From Rhizobium sp. Q54 (lineage in GTDB: Bacteria; Pseudomonadota; Alphaproteobacteria; Rhizobiales; Xanthobacteraceae): DNA of 64,000 bases. Positions 46,678-55,083 of this stretch are shown one piece after another (position 1 is the stretch's first letter; each line of letters starts with the position of its first letter). Below the pieces are notes generated by a model. That model was not told the DNA's origin and did no database searches. It saw only the letters and a program-made list of their open reading frames with translations. The stretch lies in the NCBI GenBank assembly GCA_945861895.1, contig CAMAWF010000001.1:46333-110332 (forward strand), written 5' to 3'. A program made the position numbers and the translations under genes.

Positions 46678-47367
46678 ATGATGGCCGAGCCCGACAAGAA
46701 GCTCATCGCCGAGAAGACCGCGCGCGCCTATCTCGACACCGGCGCGGTGCGCTTCATGAGCGACAAACCGTTCATCTTTACCTCGGGCTGGGCGAGCCCG
46801 GTCTATAACGACTCGCGCTGGCTGATCTCGTTTCCGGGCGTGCGCTCAACGCTGATGGATTTCCTCGTCGCCAGCGTCGATCGCGATATCGGACGCGACA
46901 AGATCGACGCGGTCGCGGGCGGAGAGACCGCCGGCATCCCGTTTGCCGCCTGGGTTGCCGACCGCATGAACCTGCCGATGCAATACGTCCGCAAGAAACC
47001 CAAGGGCTTCGGGCGCCACGCGCAGATCGAAGGCCAGTTGATCCCCGGCCAGCGCGTGCTGCTGGTCGAGGACCTGGCCACCGATGGCCGTAGCAAGGTG
47101 AATTTCGTCAACGCGCTGCGCGATGCCGGGGCGAGCGTCGAACACTGTTTTGTGCTGTTCTTTTACGGCATCTATCCGCAAAGCAAAAAAATCCTCGCCG
47201 ATCTCGGCATCACGCTGCACGCGCTCACGACCTGGTGGGACATTCTCGCGGTCGCCAAGGCGAGCGGAAAATTCGACGCCGCGATGCTGGCCGAGGTGGA
47301 AAAATTCATGCACGACCCCGCCGGCTGGTCGAAGGCGCATGGCGGCGCGTCGGAAGCAGGCGAGTAG
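46678..47367 (+). CDS. pyrE: Orotate phosphoribosyltransferase
   Basis: 229 aa. Family blocks: [40 protein letters not shown] (the OPRT lysine loop) and the PRPP site [14 protein letters not shown]. The enzyme joins orotate and PRPP to form OMP in pyrimidine synthesis. It starts 7 bp after the second PuuE-like gene. It may be the housekeeping pyrE captured in this operon or a paralogue that salvages a pyrimidine-like base imported by Liv system 3; the window cannot decide. ATG 46678 or 46681 are both possible. Confidence 0.9.
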   Translation: MMAEPDKKLIAEKTARAYLDTGAVRFMSDKPFIFTSGWASPVYNDSRWLISFPGVRSTLMDFLVASVDRDIGRDKIDAVAGGETAGIPFAAWVADRMNLPMQYVRKKPKGFGRHAQIEGQLIPGQRVLLVEDLATDGRSKVNFVNALRDAGASVEHCFVLFFYGIYPQSKKILADLGITLHALTTWWDILAVAKASGKFDAAMLAEVEKFMHDPAGWSKAHGGASEAGE

Positions 47368-47381
47368 GACGGGAGGCTTTC

Positions 47382-47864
47382 ATGGCCAAGGCAAAAAAGA
47401 AAATCCGCGCGCGCACGAAAGCATTGCGCAAAAAGACCTCGGTCAAATCAGCCAAGCCAGCCAACAAGCCAGCCAAAGCGCGGCCCAAGCAGAAGTTCGC
47501 CGTCAGCCATTGGCGTGAACAGGACTTCAAGGGCGGCTTGCGGACTTATGCGAAATACCGCGATCTCGGTGTTGCGAAGGCCACGAACGGCATGGCGGTG
47601 GCGCATGTCATTCGTTTTCTGCCGCCGTTTCGCGCCAAGGACGTAGCGATACCGCATTACCACGACGTCGAATTTCAGATGATCTATGTGCTCAAGGGCT
47701 GGATCAAGACCGAGCTCGCCGGCCAGGGCGAAATCACCATGCGCGCGGGAAGCTGCTGGACGCAGCCGCCGCGCATCAAGCACACGGTGCTGGATTATTC
47801 CGACGATTGCGAAGTGCTGGAAGTGGTGCTGCCGGCGGATTTTGAGACTGTGACGCTGGATTAG
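47382..47864 (+). CDS. Cupin-domain protein with Lys/Arg-rich N-terminal tail
   Basis: 160-aa protein. The cupin motif 1 region is IPHYHDVEFQMIYVLKG, and motif 2 is GSCWTQPPRIKHTVLDYSDD. Before it come about 38 residues rich in Lys, Ala and Arg (AKAKKKIRARTKALRKK) of the kind found in histone-like tails. ATG 47382 follows GGGAGG. Last gene of the cluster; cupins here may act as isomerase, sensor or small oxygenase. Its stop TAG is also the first part of an IS-end-like sequence shared with 63807. Confidence 0.82.
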   Translation: MAKAKKKIRARTKALRKKTSVKSAKPANKPAKARPKQKFAVSHWREQDFKGGLRTYAKYRDLGVAKATNGMAVAHVIRFLPPFRAKDVAIPHYHDVEFQMIYVLKGWIKTELAGQGEITMRAGSCWTQPPRIKHTVLDYSDDCEVLEVVLPADFETVTLD

Positions 47865-48181
47865 GGCGGGAACTTATAAACGCGCAGCCGCCTATCAATG
47901 TCTGCTTGCTGCATGATACTGTTGAAAAAAGATTTTAGAGGGTTTTCTGAGCAACATTGATTCGAGACATGAGCTAAACACGCAACATTGATTCAAAAGA
48001 TCGTTCGTTCCGATTCGATTGTTGCGTTCCGGTGGCATGCTGCGGACTTTTTCAACAGTATCTGCATAAAAGCAGACTTCACAATGAGAAGCCGTCAATG
48101 CCGCCTGCGTATTGGACAGCTGATAATGCAGACACGGGGAAAGCACTTGACCCGCAATAGCACCCCAAGAGTCTCGTGGCT
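47862..48181. other. Gene-free, AT-richer region with IS-like scar
   Basis: About 317 bases without a credible gene. It starts with TAGGGCGGGAACTTATAAAC (23 of 26 bases as at 63807) and contains a 148-bp inverted-repeat unit and a 13-bp direct repeat GCAACATTGATTC at 47951 and 47982. Composition is clearly lower in GC than the flanks. Short ORFs here lack ribosome sites and coding character. Confidence 0.65.
47915..48062. mobile_element. MITE-like or IS-remnant unit with 15-bp terminal inverted repeats
   Basis: GATACTGTTGAAAAA at 47915-47929 and its exact reverse complement TTTTTCAACAGTATC at 48048-48062. The 118-bp interior has no ORF. The inner edge of the right repeat, read outward, is TGTTGAAAAAGTCCG, identical to 63857-63871 near the window end, pointing to one IS family. 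Confidence 0.6.
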
Positions 48182-49153
48182 CTAAGTCTTCGCTTGTGGC
48201 TTCGGCACCAAAAGGTTCATCTGAACCAAGGAAGTCTTTGGCACAGTTCGATACTCCGGATGCTCCCGGAACACGCGGCGCGCAAAAGAGAAGTCGCGAC
48301 GGTTGGAATAGACAGCCGCGTGCGACCAACTGCATTGAAGGTAGTTAAGGTTCTCGATATTCGCCGCATTGGCGGTTATCGGTGTCCCCGTCCTGAATGC
48401 CTGAACAAGCGGATGTAGCCTGCTGATGACCAATTGGGCCATCTGCAAACCCTCGGAACCACCGCCCAAGCCACGCAATACATGCGAACGCACGACGCGG
48501 TGCAACTCTATGGCTGCATCGTAGCGCTCTAAAATATCAGCGCTGGTAGCTCTACACGGCATGTAGAGCGCGCATTTAGGGGAAAGGGGTAAAAAGACTT
48601 CTACGCCTTCCACGTCAAAGCCAAGATTGCTTCCATCCTTTGGGTTCGCAGTTCGCTGTAAGACAACCGGATTGTCACCGAGATAGAAAATCTCGTCCGT
48701 CTCGACCACCATCAGTGCCCAATGCCGCCGGGCAATCTGGCTGGCGGTAATGAACATGCTTTCCCAAAGCTGCGCGAAGGTGCGACCGAACGCCTGACGG
48801 TCCGACTTATCAGCAAGACCCTCATAGAACGCCTTTGTCCGGAAGCTTTGCGCTGCCATGAACTCGGCGACGCACTGGCGATCCTTTGTGGTCAATCCCA
48901 CGAGGGTTCGGCCTTCGATCATCTTTTTCAGAACCGGAGCGGCGGGCGTCTCGATTTTTTCGAGCATGTCTTCGAATGAAACAGCTTCTCCGCCGATCAA
49001 GAAGTCATTAAAGCCTATCGCGGAGGCTGCCAGCCTCGGCGGCGGCTTGGTCACTTCATCCGTGTGGATGTCGAGGCAGAAGACCCGACCGTCTTTGTCG
49101 GCGAAATATTTGATGAGGAACTTGGGTACCCAATGCTGGTTTTCGTCGGACAT
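48182..49153 (-). CDS. DUF4238-family protein
   Basis: 323 aa. N-terminal family signature QHWVPKFLIKYFADKDGRVFCLD, then the conserved FMAAQSFRTKAFYEGL and LGDNPVVLQRT segments. DUF4238 proteins are of unknown function and occur sporadically, often in accessory regions. Codon use is less GC-biased than the neighbours, and the gene is next to an IS-like scar, so acquisition by transfer is likely. It lies 27 bp beyond the stop of the flavoprotein gene on the same strand and may be carried on its transcript. Confidence 0.85.
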   Translation of the reverse strand: MSDENQHWVPKFLIKYFADKDGRVFCLDIHTDEVTKPPPRLAASAIGFNDFLIGGEAVSFEDMLEKIETPAAPVLKKMIEGRTLVGLTTKDRQCVAEFMAAQSFRTKAFYEGLADKSDRQAFGRTFAQLWESMFITASQIARRHWALMVVETDEIFYLGDNPVVLQRTANPKDGSNLGFDVEGVEVFLPLSPKCALYMPCRATSADILERYDAAIELHRVVRSHVLRGLGGGSEGLQMAQLVISRLHPLVQAFRTGTPITANAANIENLNYLQCSWSHAAVYSNRRDFSFARRVFREHPEYRTVPKTSLVQMNLLVPKPQAKT

Positions 49154-49180
49154 AGGCGTATTTATGAGTTCACGCTCTGG

Positions 49181-50677
49181 TCACCGGTTGGACTGCGCCG
49201 CGATTTTTCCGGCAGCCGTGCCCGCGGTGCGGCCGAACACCGCGCCCGCCATCAGGCCGGTGCCGCCGGGATAGTTGAAGTAGAACAACCCGCCAACCAA
49301 TTCGCCGGCGGCGTAGAGACCGCGGATCGGCTGCATTTCCTCATCGAGCACCTGCGCGTCGGTGTTCACGCGCAGCCCGCCGAAAGTGAACGTGATGCCG
49401 CAGGTCACCTGATAGGCCTCGAACGGCGGCGCATCGATGCTGTTGGCCCAATTCGTTTTCGGCGGAGTGATGCCGCGCGTGCCGCGGCCGTCTTTCACAT
49501 TCGGATTGAACGGGATGTCGGCGGCGACCGCCTTGTTGTAGCGCTTGATCGTTTCGAGAAAAGCCGCCGCATCGACGCCTTCGAGCTGCGCGGCGAGCCC
49601 CTCTATCGTATCGGCTTTTACTTTCGTCACCTGCTTGATGCGGTATTCGTCGCGCAGCAGGTGCGCGACCTTCTGGTCGAAAATCTGCCAAGCAAACTGC
49701 TGCGGTTGCTCCAGGATCACGCGGCCATACTTGGCATAGGTGTAGTTGCGGAAATCCGCGCCCTCGTCGACGAAGCGCTCGCCGCGCGCGTTAACCATGA
49801 TGCCCCAGGGATAGCTGTGCTTCTGGAACTGGTCGCCGACGGCGAGATCGCCGAATTCCGGCGCGTTGCGCTCCCAGCCGACCGCATGGCAGCCCGACCA
49901 GTGCCCGGTGGGCGAAGCGCCAATCGCCAGCGCCATGCGGATGCCGTCGCCGGTGTTAAAGCGCGTGCCGCGCACCTTGGCGAGTTCCCAGCCGGGACCG
50001 AGATAGCGCGTGCGCCATTCCGCATTGGCCTGAAATCCGCCGCTGGCGAGCACGACCGCGCGCGCATGAAATTCCGCCAATGTGTCGCCCTGCCGCGCAC
50101 GCACGCCCTTCACCGTGAAGTCTTCAAAAATCAACTCGACGGCGCGCGTCTGATGAAAAACCTCGATGCCCTCGCGCCGCGCGCTGGCCTTGAGGCTGTC
50201 GACCAATCCGGGCCCGCCGCCGGAGGCTTCCACCGTCAAGCCGCCCCAGAACTTGAACTTGCCGTCGATCTTGAACGCCTGCCGGCCGTAGATCGGCACG
50301 AAGCGCACGCCTTTGCCGCGCATCCACACCACGGTGTCGAGGCTTTTGCGCACCAGCATCTCCACCATGTCCGGATCGGCGCGGTATTGCGTGACGCGGA
50401 ACATGTCGTCGAAGAACTGCTCCTCGGTGTAGGTGCCGAAATCTGTGTCGGCGATTTCCTGCGCGCTCAGGTCCGGCATGATGCGCTTGAGGTCGTCCAC
50501 GTTCGCGTAGCAGCAGCGGATGGCGCCGGCGGTGAAACGGCTGTTGCCGCCGTCCTCTTGCTCCGGCGCGCGTTCGAGCACCGCGACCCTGGCATGCTGC
50601 TCGCGCGCGGCGAGTGCCGCGCATAACGCGGCATTGCCGGCACCGACCACGACGACGTCGAATTGCTTGGCGCTCAT
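49181..50677 (-). CDS. FAD-dependent oxidoreductase, fumarate-reductase/TcuA-like
   Basis: 498-aa soluble flavoprotein of the FrdA/SdhA/tricarballylate dehydrogenase group. FAD motif DVVVVGAGNAALCAALAARE, NSRFTAGAIRC, active-site area TFGGLRVNTDAQVLDE, C-terminal GLYAAGELVGGLFYFNYPGGTGL. ATG 50677 overlaps the stop of the ThDP beta gene (50674), so it is read in the same operon. It probably oxidises or reduces a dicarboxylic or tricarboxylic acid. No signal peptide. Confidence 0.9.
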   Translation of the reverse strand: MSAKQFDVVVVGAGNAALCAALAAREQHARVAVLERAPEQEDGGNSRFTAGAIRCCYANVDDLKRIMPDLSAQEIADTDFGTYTEEQFFDDMFRVTQYRADPDMVEMLVRKSLDTVVWMRGKGVRFVPIYGRQAFKIDGKFKFWGGLTVEASGGGPGLVDSLKASARREGIEVFHQTRAVELIFEDFTVKGVRARQGDTLAEFHARAVVLASGGFQANAEWRTRYLGPGWELAKVRGTRFNTGDGIRMALAIGASPTGHWSGCHAVGWERNAPEFGDLAVGDQFQKHSYPWGIMVNARGERFVDEGADFRNYTYAKYGRVILEQPQQFAWQIFDQKVAHLLRDEYRIKQVTKVKADTIEGLAAQLEGVDAAAFLETIKRYNKAVAADIPFNPNVKDGRGTRGITPPKTNWANSIDAPPFEAYQVTCGITFTFGGLRVNTDAQVLDEEMQPIRGLYAAGELVGGLFYFNYPGGTGLMAGAVFGRTAGTAAGKIAAQSNR

Positions 50678-51261
50678 GCGTCCAGCGCGCCTCCGCGTCC
50701 GGTGCCGAGCCCGCGCATGAAACGGCTGCGGATCAGCGCCGGATCGCGCACCGTCTGCCCCGCGGCGGGCTTGTCGTCGATCTTCGCGGCAATCAGCGAA
50801 GGTCCGCCATACTCGAAACGGCGCGCGATTAATTCGTCGAAATGTTTTTCGTCGCGCGCCCAGACGCTGCCGCCGATGCCGGCGCCCTGCGCGATCTTCA
50901 CGATGTCGGATGTTTCCTTCGTCGCGGTCGGCTGATTGCCGGTGATCTGGTATGTGCCGTTGTCCATGATGATGATCGTAAGATTGCGCGGCTTGATCTG
51001 CGCAATTGTGCCAAGACATCCGAGATTCATCAGGATCGAACCGTCGCCCTCAAGCGCGATCACGCCGCGTTCGGGTTGCGCCAGCGCGACGCCGAGCGCA
51101 ATCGGGCAAGCCAATCCCATGCTGCCGAGCATGTAGAAATTCTGCGGCCGGTGTCCAGCCACGTAGAGATCGAAATTCGTGTTGCCGATGCCGGCGACCA
51201 CCGCTTCGTCGTGCGTGAGCTTGGCCACCAGCCGCTTGGTGAGATCGCCGCGATTCATCAT
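50674..51261 (-). CDS. ThDP-dependent decarboxylase, beta (C-terminal) subunit
   Basis: 195 aa. Thiamine diphosphate site GDGSILMNLGCLGTIAQIKPRNLTIIIMDNGTYQITGNQ (the GDG...N pattern). Matches the separate beta subunits of sulfopyruvate decarboxylase (ComE) and the C-terminal half of phosphonopyruvate decarboxylase. The ATG at 51261 overlaps the alpha stop, so the ORF-track start is not used. Substrate could be sulfopyruvate, phosphonopyruvate or another 2-oxo acid. Confidence 0.88.
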   Translation of the reverse strand: MMNRGDLTKRLVAKLTHDEAVVAGIGNTNFDLYVAGHRPQNFYMLGSMGLACPIALGVALAQPERGVIALEGDGSILMNLGCLGTIAQIKPRNLTIIIMDNGTYQITGNQPTATKETSDIVKIAQGAGIGGSVWARDEKHFDELIARRFEYGGPSLIAAKIDDKPAAGQTVRDPALIRSRFMRGLGTGRGGALDA

Positions 51262-51776
51262 GGCGCGTTTTTGAGAACTTTGCCGCCGGTGAGCAGCGGC
51301 GAGAGGATGAGCGCGACCGGCGATTGCGTCGCCACCGCCTGCTTGATCGCGCGATCGGCGATGAACGGCATGGTCTTCTCGTCGGTCAGCGTATGATGCG
51401 CCATCGCCAGCGCATCCAGCACCGGGCGCATGGTGCGGGCGACCATCACCTGCCCGCTGTTGAATTCTCCCAGCGCGCCGCGTTCCGAGACGATGAGAAT
51501 CGCCGGAATTTGATACGGCACCAGCAGCGATGCGATCGCGTTCGGGATGGTGCCGAATCCGCTGGTCTGCATCATGACGCAGCCGCGCAATCCGCCCATC
51601 CAGGCGCCGGCGGCCATGCCGACCGCCTCGTCCTCGCGCGTGGCGCACACCGGCATGAAATAATTGTCGGCCGCGACGCCGTCCAAAAGCGGCGTGAGCA
51701 CGTTGTCGGGAACGTAGGTGACGAGCCGCACGCCGTTCTCCTTCAACGTGTTGAGAAAGACGTCGGACCAGGTCAC
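51258..51776 (-). CDS. ThDP-dependent decarboxylase, alpha (N-terminal) subunit
   Basis: 172 aa, pyrimidine-binding half: VTWSDVFLNTLKENGVRLVTYVPD, the glutamate loop ATREDEAVGMAAGAWMGG, QTSGFGTIPNAIASL. Similar to ComD/Ppd N-terminal. The start is the GTG at 51776, 8 nt after AGGAG; the ORF-track start at 51872 encodes MGTGFRKRSCA, which is translated repeat. First gene of the alpha-beta-flavoprotein operon, divergent from a Bug binding protein. Confidence 0.87.
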   Translation of the reverse strand: MTWSDVFLNTLKENGVRLVTYVPDNVLTPLLDGVAADNYFMPVCATREDEAVGMAAGAWMGGLRGCVMMQTSGFGTIPNAIASLLVPYQIPAILIVSERGALGEFNSGQVMVARTMRPVLDALAMAHHTLTDEKTMPFIADRAIKQAVATQSPVALILSPLLTGGKVLKNAP

Positions 51777-51784
51777 GCGCGGGT

Positions 51785-51889
51785 CTCCTAGAGTCTGATC
51801 AGTTCTGATTGAATCAGCACCCTGACCTAACATTTTACTTGCGCATGATCTTTTCCGAAAACCGGTTCCCACTTTTCGGGATCATGCGC
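51785..51889 (-). repeat. GCATGATCCCG interspersed repeat, two-module copy
   Basis: Read on the minus strand: GCGCATGATCCCGAAAAG through GAAAAGATCATGCGC (51889-51841), then about 25 bases, then GCTGATTCAATCAGAAC and TGATCAGACTC. Same two-module plan as at 35184-35278. The second module runs up to the ribosome site of the ThDP alpha gene and so forms its leader. Confidence 0.83.
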
Positions 51890-52019
51890 TAGGATTTGGC
51901 AGCTTTATTTATCACGGCGGCTCGCACGCCGTAACCGGCCTTCCTATTGCAGGCCAATGGCATAAACTACAGGCGGGGCAGGCAGTTGCTGCCGGTAGCC
52001 ACGAATGGGAGCATTACGG

Positions 52020-53000
52020 ATGGCTCGCTCGAAGTGGTGTTTTCTCGCCGCCCTGGCGATGGCAGCCCTGCTCGGCGGCGCCCTCCCCGCCATGGCGCAA
52101 GCCTATCCCGATCGTCCGATCACGCTCATCGTTCCGTTCCCGCCGGGCGGCAGCACCACCATCGTCGCGCGCATTGTCGCCGACAAAATGAGTGAGGCGC
52201 TCGGCCAGCAGATCGTGGTCGACAACCGCGGCGGCGCCGGCGGCACCATCGGCACGCGCGCGGCCGCCAAAAGCGCGCCCGACGGCTACACCATCGTGCT
52301 GGGCTACAGCGGCACGATGGCGGTGGCGCCGAGCATGATCGCCAATATCGGCTACGACATCCGCAAGGACTTCGCGGCGATCGGGCGTATCGGCGCCGCG
52401 CCGAGCACGGTGGTGGTGCACCCTTCGTTTCCGGCAAAAACGCTGCAAGAATTTTTTGCCTATGCCAAAGCCAATCCCGGCAAGGTCAATTTCGGTTCGG
52501 CCGGCGTCGGGTCGCTCAATCATATCGCCGGAGAATATCTGGCGGTGCGCGCGGGCATCAAGATCACGCATGTGCCTTACAAAGGCAGCGGCCCGGTGAT
52601 GACCGATCTGCTCGGCGGCCACATCCCCATGGCGTTCGCTCCGGTGCCGACGGTGCATTCCAATGTGCAGGCCGGCAAGCTGCGCGCGCTCGCGGTAACA
52701 AGCCTGAAACGTTCGGACCTGATGCCCGATGTGCCCACGGTGGCGGAGTCGGGCCTGCCGGGATTCGAGGCCGTGCTGCGCTACGGGCTCGCCGCGCCTG
52801 CCGGCACGCCGCGTCCGATCGTCGAACGGCTCAACAAGGAACTCAAAGCCGCGCTCGCCAGCGATGAAGTCAAAAAAAGACTGGCGCTGGAAGGGGCCGA
52901 GCCTTTGCCGAGTTCGCCGGAGGAATACGCGGCCGATATGGACAAGGAAGAGCGGCAATGGGCCGAGGTGCTCAAGTCCGCCGGTATCAAGCCGCAATAG
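52020..53000 (+). CDS. Tripartite tricarboxylate transporter binding protein (Bug family)
   Basis: 326-aa periplasmic protein. Signal peptide MARSKWCFLAALAMAALLGG cleaved near AMAQA, then YPDRPITLIVPFPPGGSTTIVARIVADKM, VVDNRGGAGGTIGTRAAA, VPYKGSGPVMTDLLGG. ATG 52020 has GGGAG upstream; ATG 52005 is an alternative. Divergent from the ThDP/flavoprotein operon, which suggests it captures the carboxylate used there. No TctAB genes in the window. Confidence 0.92.
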   Translation: MARSKWCFLAALAMAALLGGALPAMAQAYPDRPITLIVPFPPGGSTTIVARIVADKMSEALGQQIVVDNRGGAGGTIGTRAAAKSAPDGYTIVLGYSGTMAVAPSMIANIGYDIRKDFAAIGRIGAAPSTVVVHPSFPAKTLQEFFAYAKANPGKVNFGSAGVGSLNHIAGEYLAVRAGIKITHVPYKGSGPVMTDLLGGHIPMAFAPVPTVHSNVQAGKLRALAVTSLKRSDLMPDVPTVAESGLPGFEAVLRYGLAAPAGTPRPIVERLNKELKAALASDEVKKRLALEGAEPLPSSPEEYAADMDKEERQWAEVLKSAGIKPQ

Positions 53001-53143
53001 TTTGATCGTCTATTCAGGCAACCCGGCGGCGGCGGCGGATCGGCGTCAACCATCCCGGCCGGAAGGCGTTGCGCGGGCGCGCGGTTCCGGCACATTATTA
53101 ATGACCGGAGACATTTTAAGTCCCGTTTCGGGGTGCGTTCGGC

Positions 53144-54397
53144 ATGAAAGCAATCATCATCGGCGGCGGCGTAGGCGGCCTCACCACCGCGCTGATGCTG
53201 CACAATCGCGGCATCGATTGCGAGGTTTATGAGCAGGCCGATGTTGTGCGCGAGCTTGGCGTCGGCATCAACACGCTGCCGCACGCGATCAAGGAACTGG
53301 CCGATCTTGGACTGCTGCCGCGGCTCGACGCCGTCGGCATCCGCACCCATGAACTGATCTATACCAACCGTTTCGGCCAGGAAATCTGGCGCGAGCCGCG
53401 CGGGCTCGATGCCGGATATGACGTGCCGCAATTTTCCATTCATCGCGGGAAATTGCAGAACGTGATCTATCAGGCGGTGCGTTCGCGCCTCGGCGAATCG
53501 CGTATCCATACCGGCCACCGGCTCGGCTCCTTCGCCCAGGACGAGAGCGGCGTCACCGCCTATTTCTTCGACCGCAACGGATCGCACCGCGCCACTGCGC
53601 GCGGCGACGTGCTGATCGGCGCCGACGGCATTCATTCGCTGGTGCGCGAAACGCTGTATCCGAACGAAGGTTCGGCGCGCTGGAACGGTTCGATGCTGTG
53701 GCGCGGCGCCATCGACTGGCCGAAATTCCTCACCGGCCGCTCGATGGTGATTGCCGGCGGCATGGCGGCGAAGCTCGTGGTCTATCCGATCGGCGAAGGC
53801 GCGCACGAAGATCGCCCGCTGACCAATTGGGCGGTGCTGGTGAAAATCGGCGAGGGCGGCACGCCGCCGCGCAAGGAGGACTGGTCGCGCCCCGGACGAT
53901 TCGAGGATTTGATGCCGCACACCCAGCGCTTCCGCATTCCCTATGTGGACGCCAAGGCGTTGATCGAATCGACGCCGGAGTTCTGGGAATATCCGATGTG
54001 CGACCGCGACCCGCTGCCGCGCTGGTCGCATGGCCGCGTCACGCTGCTCGGCGATGCCGCGCATCCGATGTATCCGGTCGGCTCGAACGGCGCCTCGCAG
54101 GCCATCCTCGACGCGCGCGCATTGGCGGACCGGCTGCGCGACGGCGAGCACGCCTATCACGCGCTGTGGGCCTACGAGCAGGAGCGGCTGCCGATGACCG
54201 CGCAGATCGTGCGGATGAATCGCAAAGGCGGCCCGGAAGGCGTGATCGACGCGGTCGAGGAACGCGCGCCGGATGGATTTGACAATATCGACGAGGTGCT
54301 GTCGTTCGAGCAGCGCAAGGCGATCGTGCGCGGCTATGCTTCGAGCGCGGGATTCGCGCAGGCGCAGGTCAACAAGACGGCCGGAAAAGCGGCGTGA
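53144..54397 (+). CDS. Flavin-dependent monooxygenase (PHBH/PhzS-like)
   Basis: 417-aa group A flavoprotein monooxygenase. FAD motif AIIIGGGVGGLTTALML, the DG motif GDVLIGADGIHSLVRE, and the GD motif VTLLGDAAHPMYPVGSNGASQAILDA. Such enzymes hydroxylate aromatic rings using NAD(P)H and oxygen. The C-terminal 20 residues (AGFAQAQVNKTAGKAA) are low complexity. It stands alone on the plus strand, convergent with the cupin gene (8-nt gap). Aromatic substrate not identifiable. Confidence 0.9.
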   Translation: MKAIIIGGGVGGLTTALMLHNRGIDCEVYEQADVVRELGVGINTLPHAIKELADLGLLPRLDAVGIRTHELIYTNRFGQEIWREPRGLDAGYDVPQFSIHRGKLQNVIYQAVRSRLGESRIHTGHRLGSFAQDESGVTAYFFDRNGSHRATARGDVLIGADGIHSLVRETLYPNEGSARWNGSMLWRGAIDWPKFLTGRSMVIAGGMAAKLVVYPIGEGAHEDRPLTNWAVLVKIGEGGTPPRKEDWSRPGRFEDLMPHTQRFRIPYVDAKALIESTPEFWEYPMCDRDPLPRWSHGRVTLLGDAAHPMYPVGSNGASQAILDARALADRLRDGEHAYHALWAYEQERLPMTAQIVRMNRKGGPEGVIDAVEERAPDGFDNIDEVLSFEQRKAIVRGYASSAGFAQAQVNKTAGKAA

Positions 54398-54404
54398 TCG
54401 CGCG

Positions 54405-54854
54405 TCAGCCCGGCGGCGGCAGGAACACCACTTCGTGCTTGGCCGAAAGCGCCACGACATCGGGCGGATTCTGTTCCTTCATGCTGTGGATCGCCCAGAA
54501 CAGATCGTAGAGCCTGCGCGTCGGCGACACCCAGAACATGCACTTCACCGGCTGCTCGGACTTGTTGAAGATGCCGTGCGGAATGCTCATCGGCAGCCGG
54601 ATGAGATCGCCGGAGGTCGCCATGAAATCGCGGCCGTCGAGCACGAGATCGAGCCGGCCTTCGAGCATGTAAATGAACTCATCCTGGGTCGGATGGATAT
54701 GCGGCGGCACGAAGGTGCCGGGCGGAAACGTCGCATGCCAGGAGAAGGACGATTCCGAAAGATGCTTGGGGACGTAAGTCTGCCCGAGAATATTCCAGAC
54801 AATGCCGTCAATCCCGGTGCCGGCTTTGGTGACGCCTGCCATGAGCTGTTGCAT
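54405..54854 (-). CDS. Cupin-domain protein
   Basis: 149 aa from MQQLMAGVTKAGTG. Complete cupin motifs: FVPPHIHPTQDEFIYMLEGRLD and GDLIRLPMSIPHGIFN. The start at 54854 follows GGGGGAG by about 10 nt; the ORF-track start at 54974 adds a Ser/Asn/Gly-rich stretch unlike cupins. It may be an aromatic-ring or quercetinase-like dioxygenase, or a metal-dependent isomerase; family membership alone does not decide. Confidence 0.82.
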   Translation of the reverse strand: MQQLMAGVTKAGTGIDGIVWNILGQTYVPKHLSESSFSWHATFPPGTFVPPHIHPTQDEFIYMLEGRLDLVLDGRDFMATSGDLIRLPMSIPHGIFNKSEQPVKCMFWVSPTRRLYDLFWAIHSMKEQNPPDVVALSAKHEVVFLPPPG

Positions 54855-55083
54855 CGGATATCCACTCCCCCCGTTCGCCGCGGACGGCGAACCGTTACGC
54901 GCATCGTTATCGGCCGCCAATCGCGAACCATTCAACCACGAATGCAACGACCCAGATACGATACCGTGCGGCACGCAACGATCCTTTTTCGCGTCAACGT
55001 AAACGGCCCGGCCTGAAACAGCCCGGCCGCGGACATCTTAAGCATAATTTCCGGGAGATTCACCGCATGTCGAGGCCGGCAGG

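Noticed and set aside
51777-51872. N-terminal extension of the ThDP alpha subunit
   Set aside because: Starts in the repeat (MGTGFRKRSCA); the GTG at 51776 has a good ribosome site.
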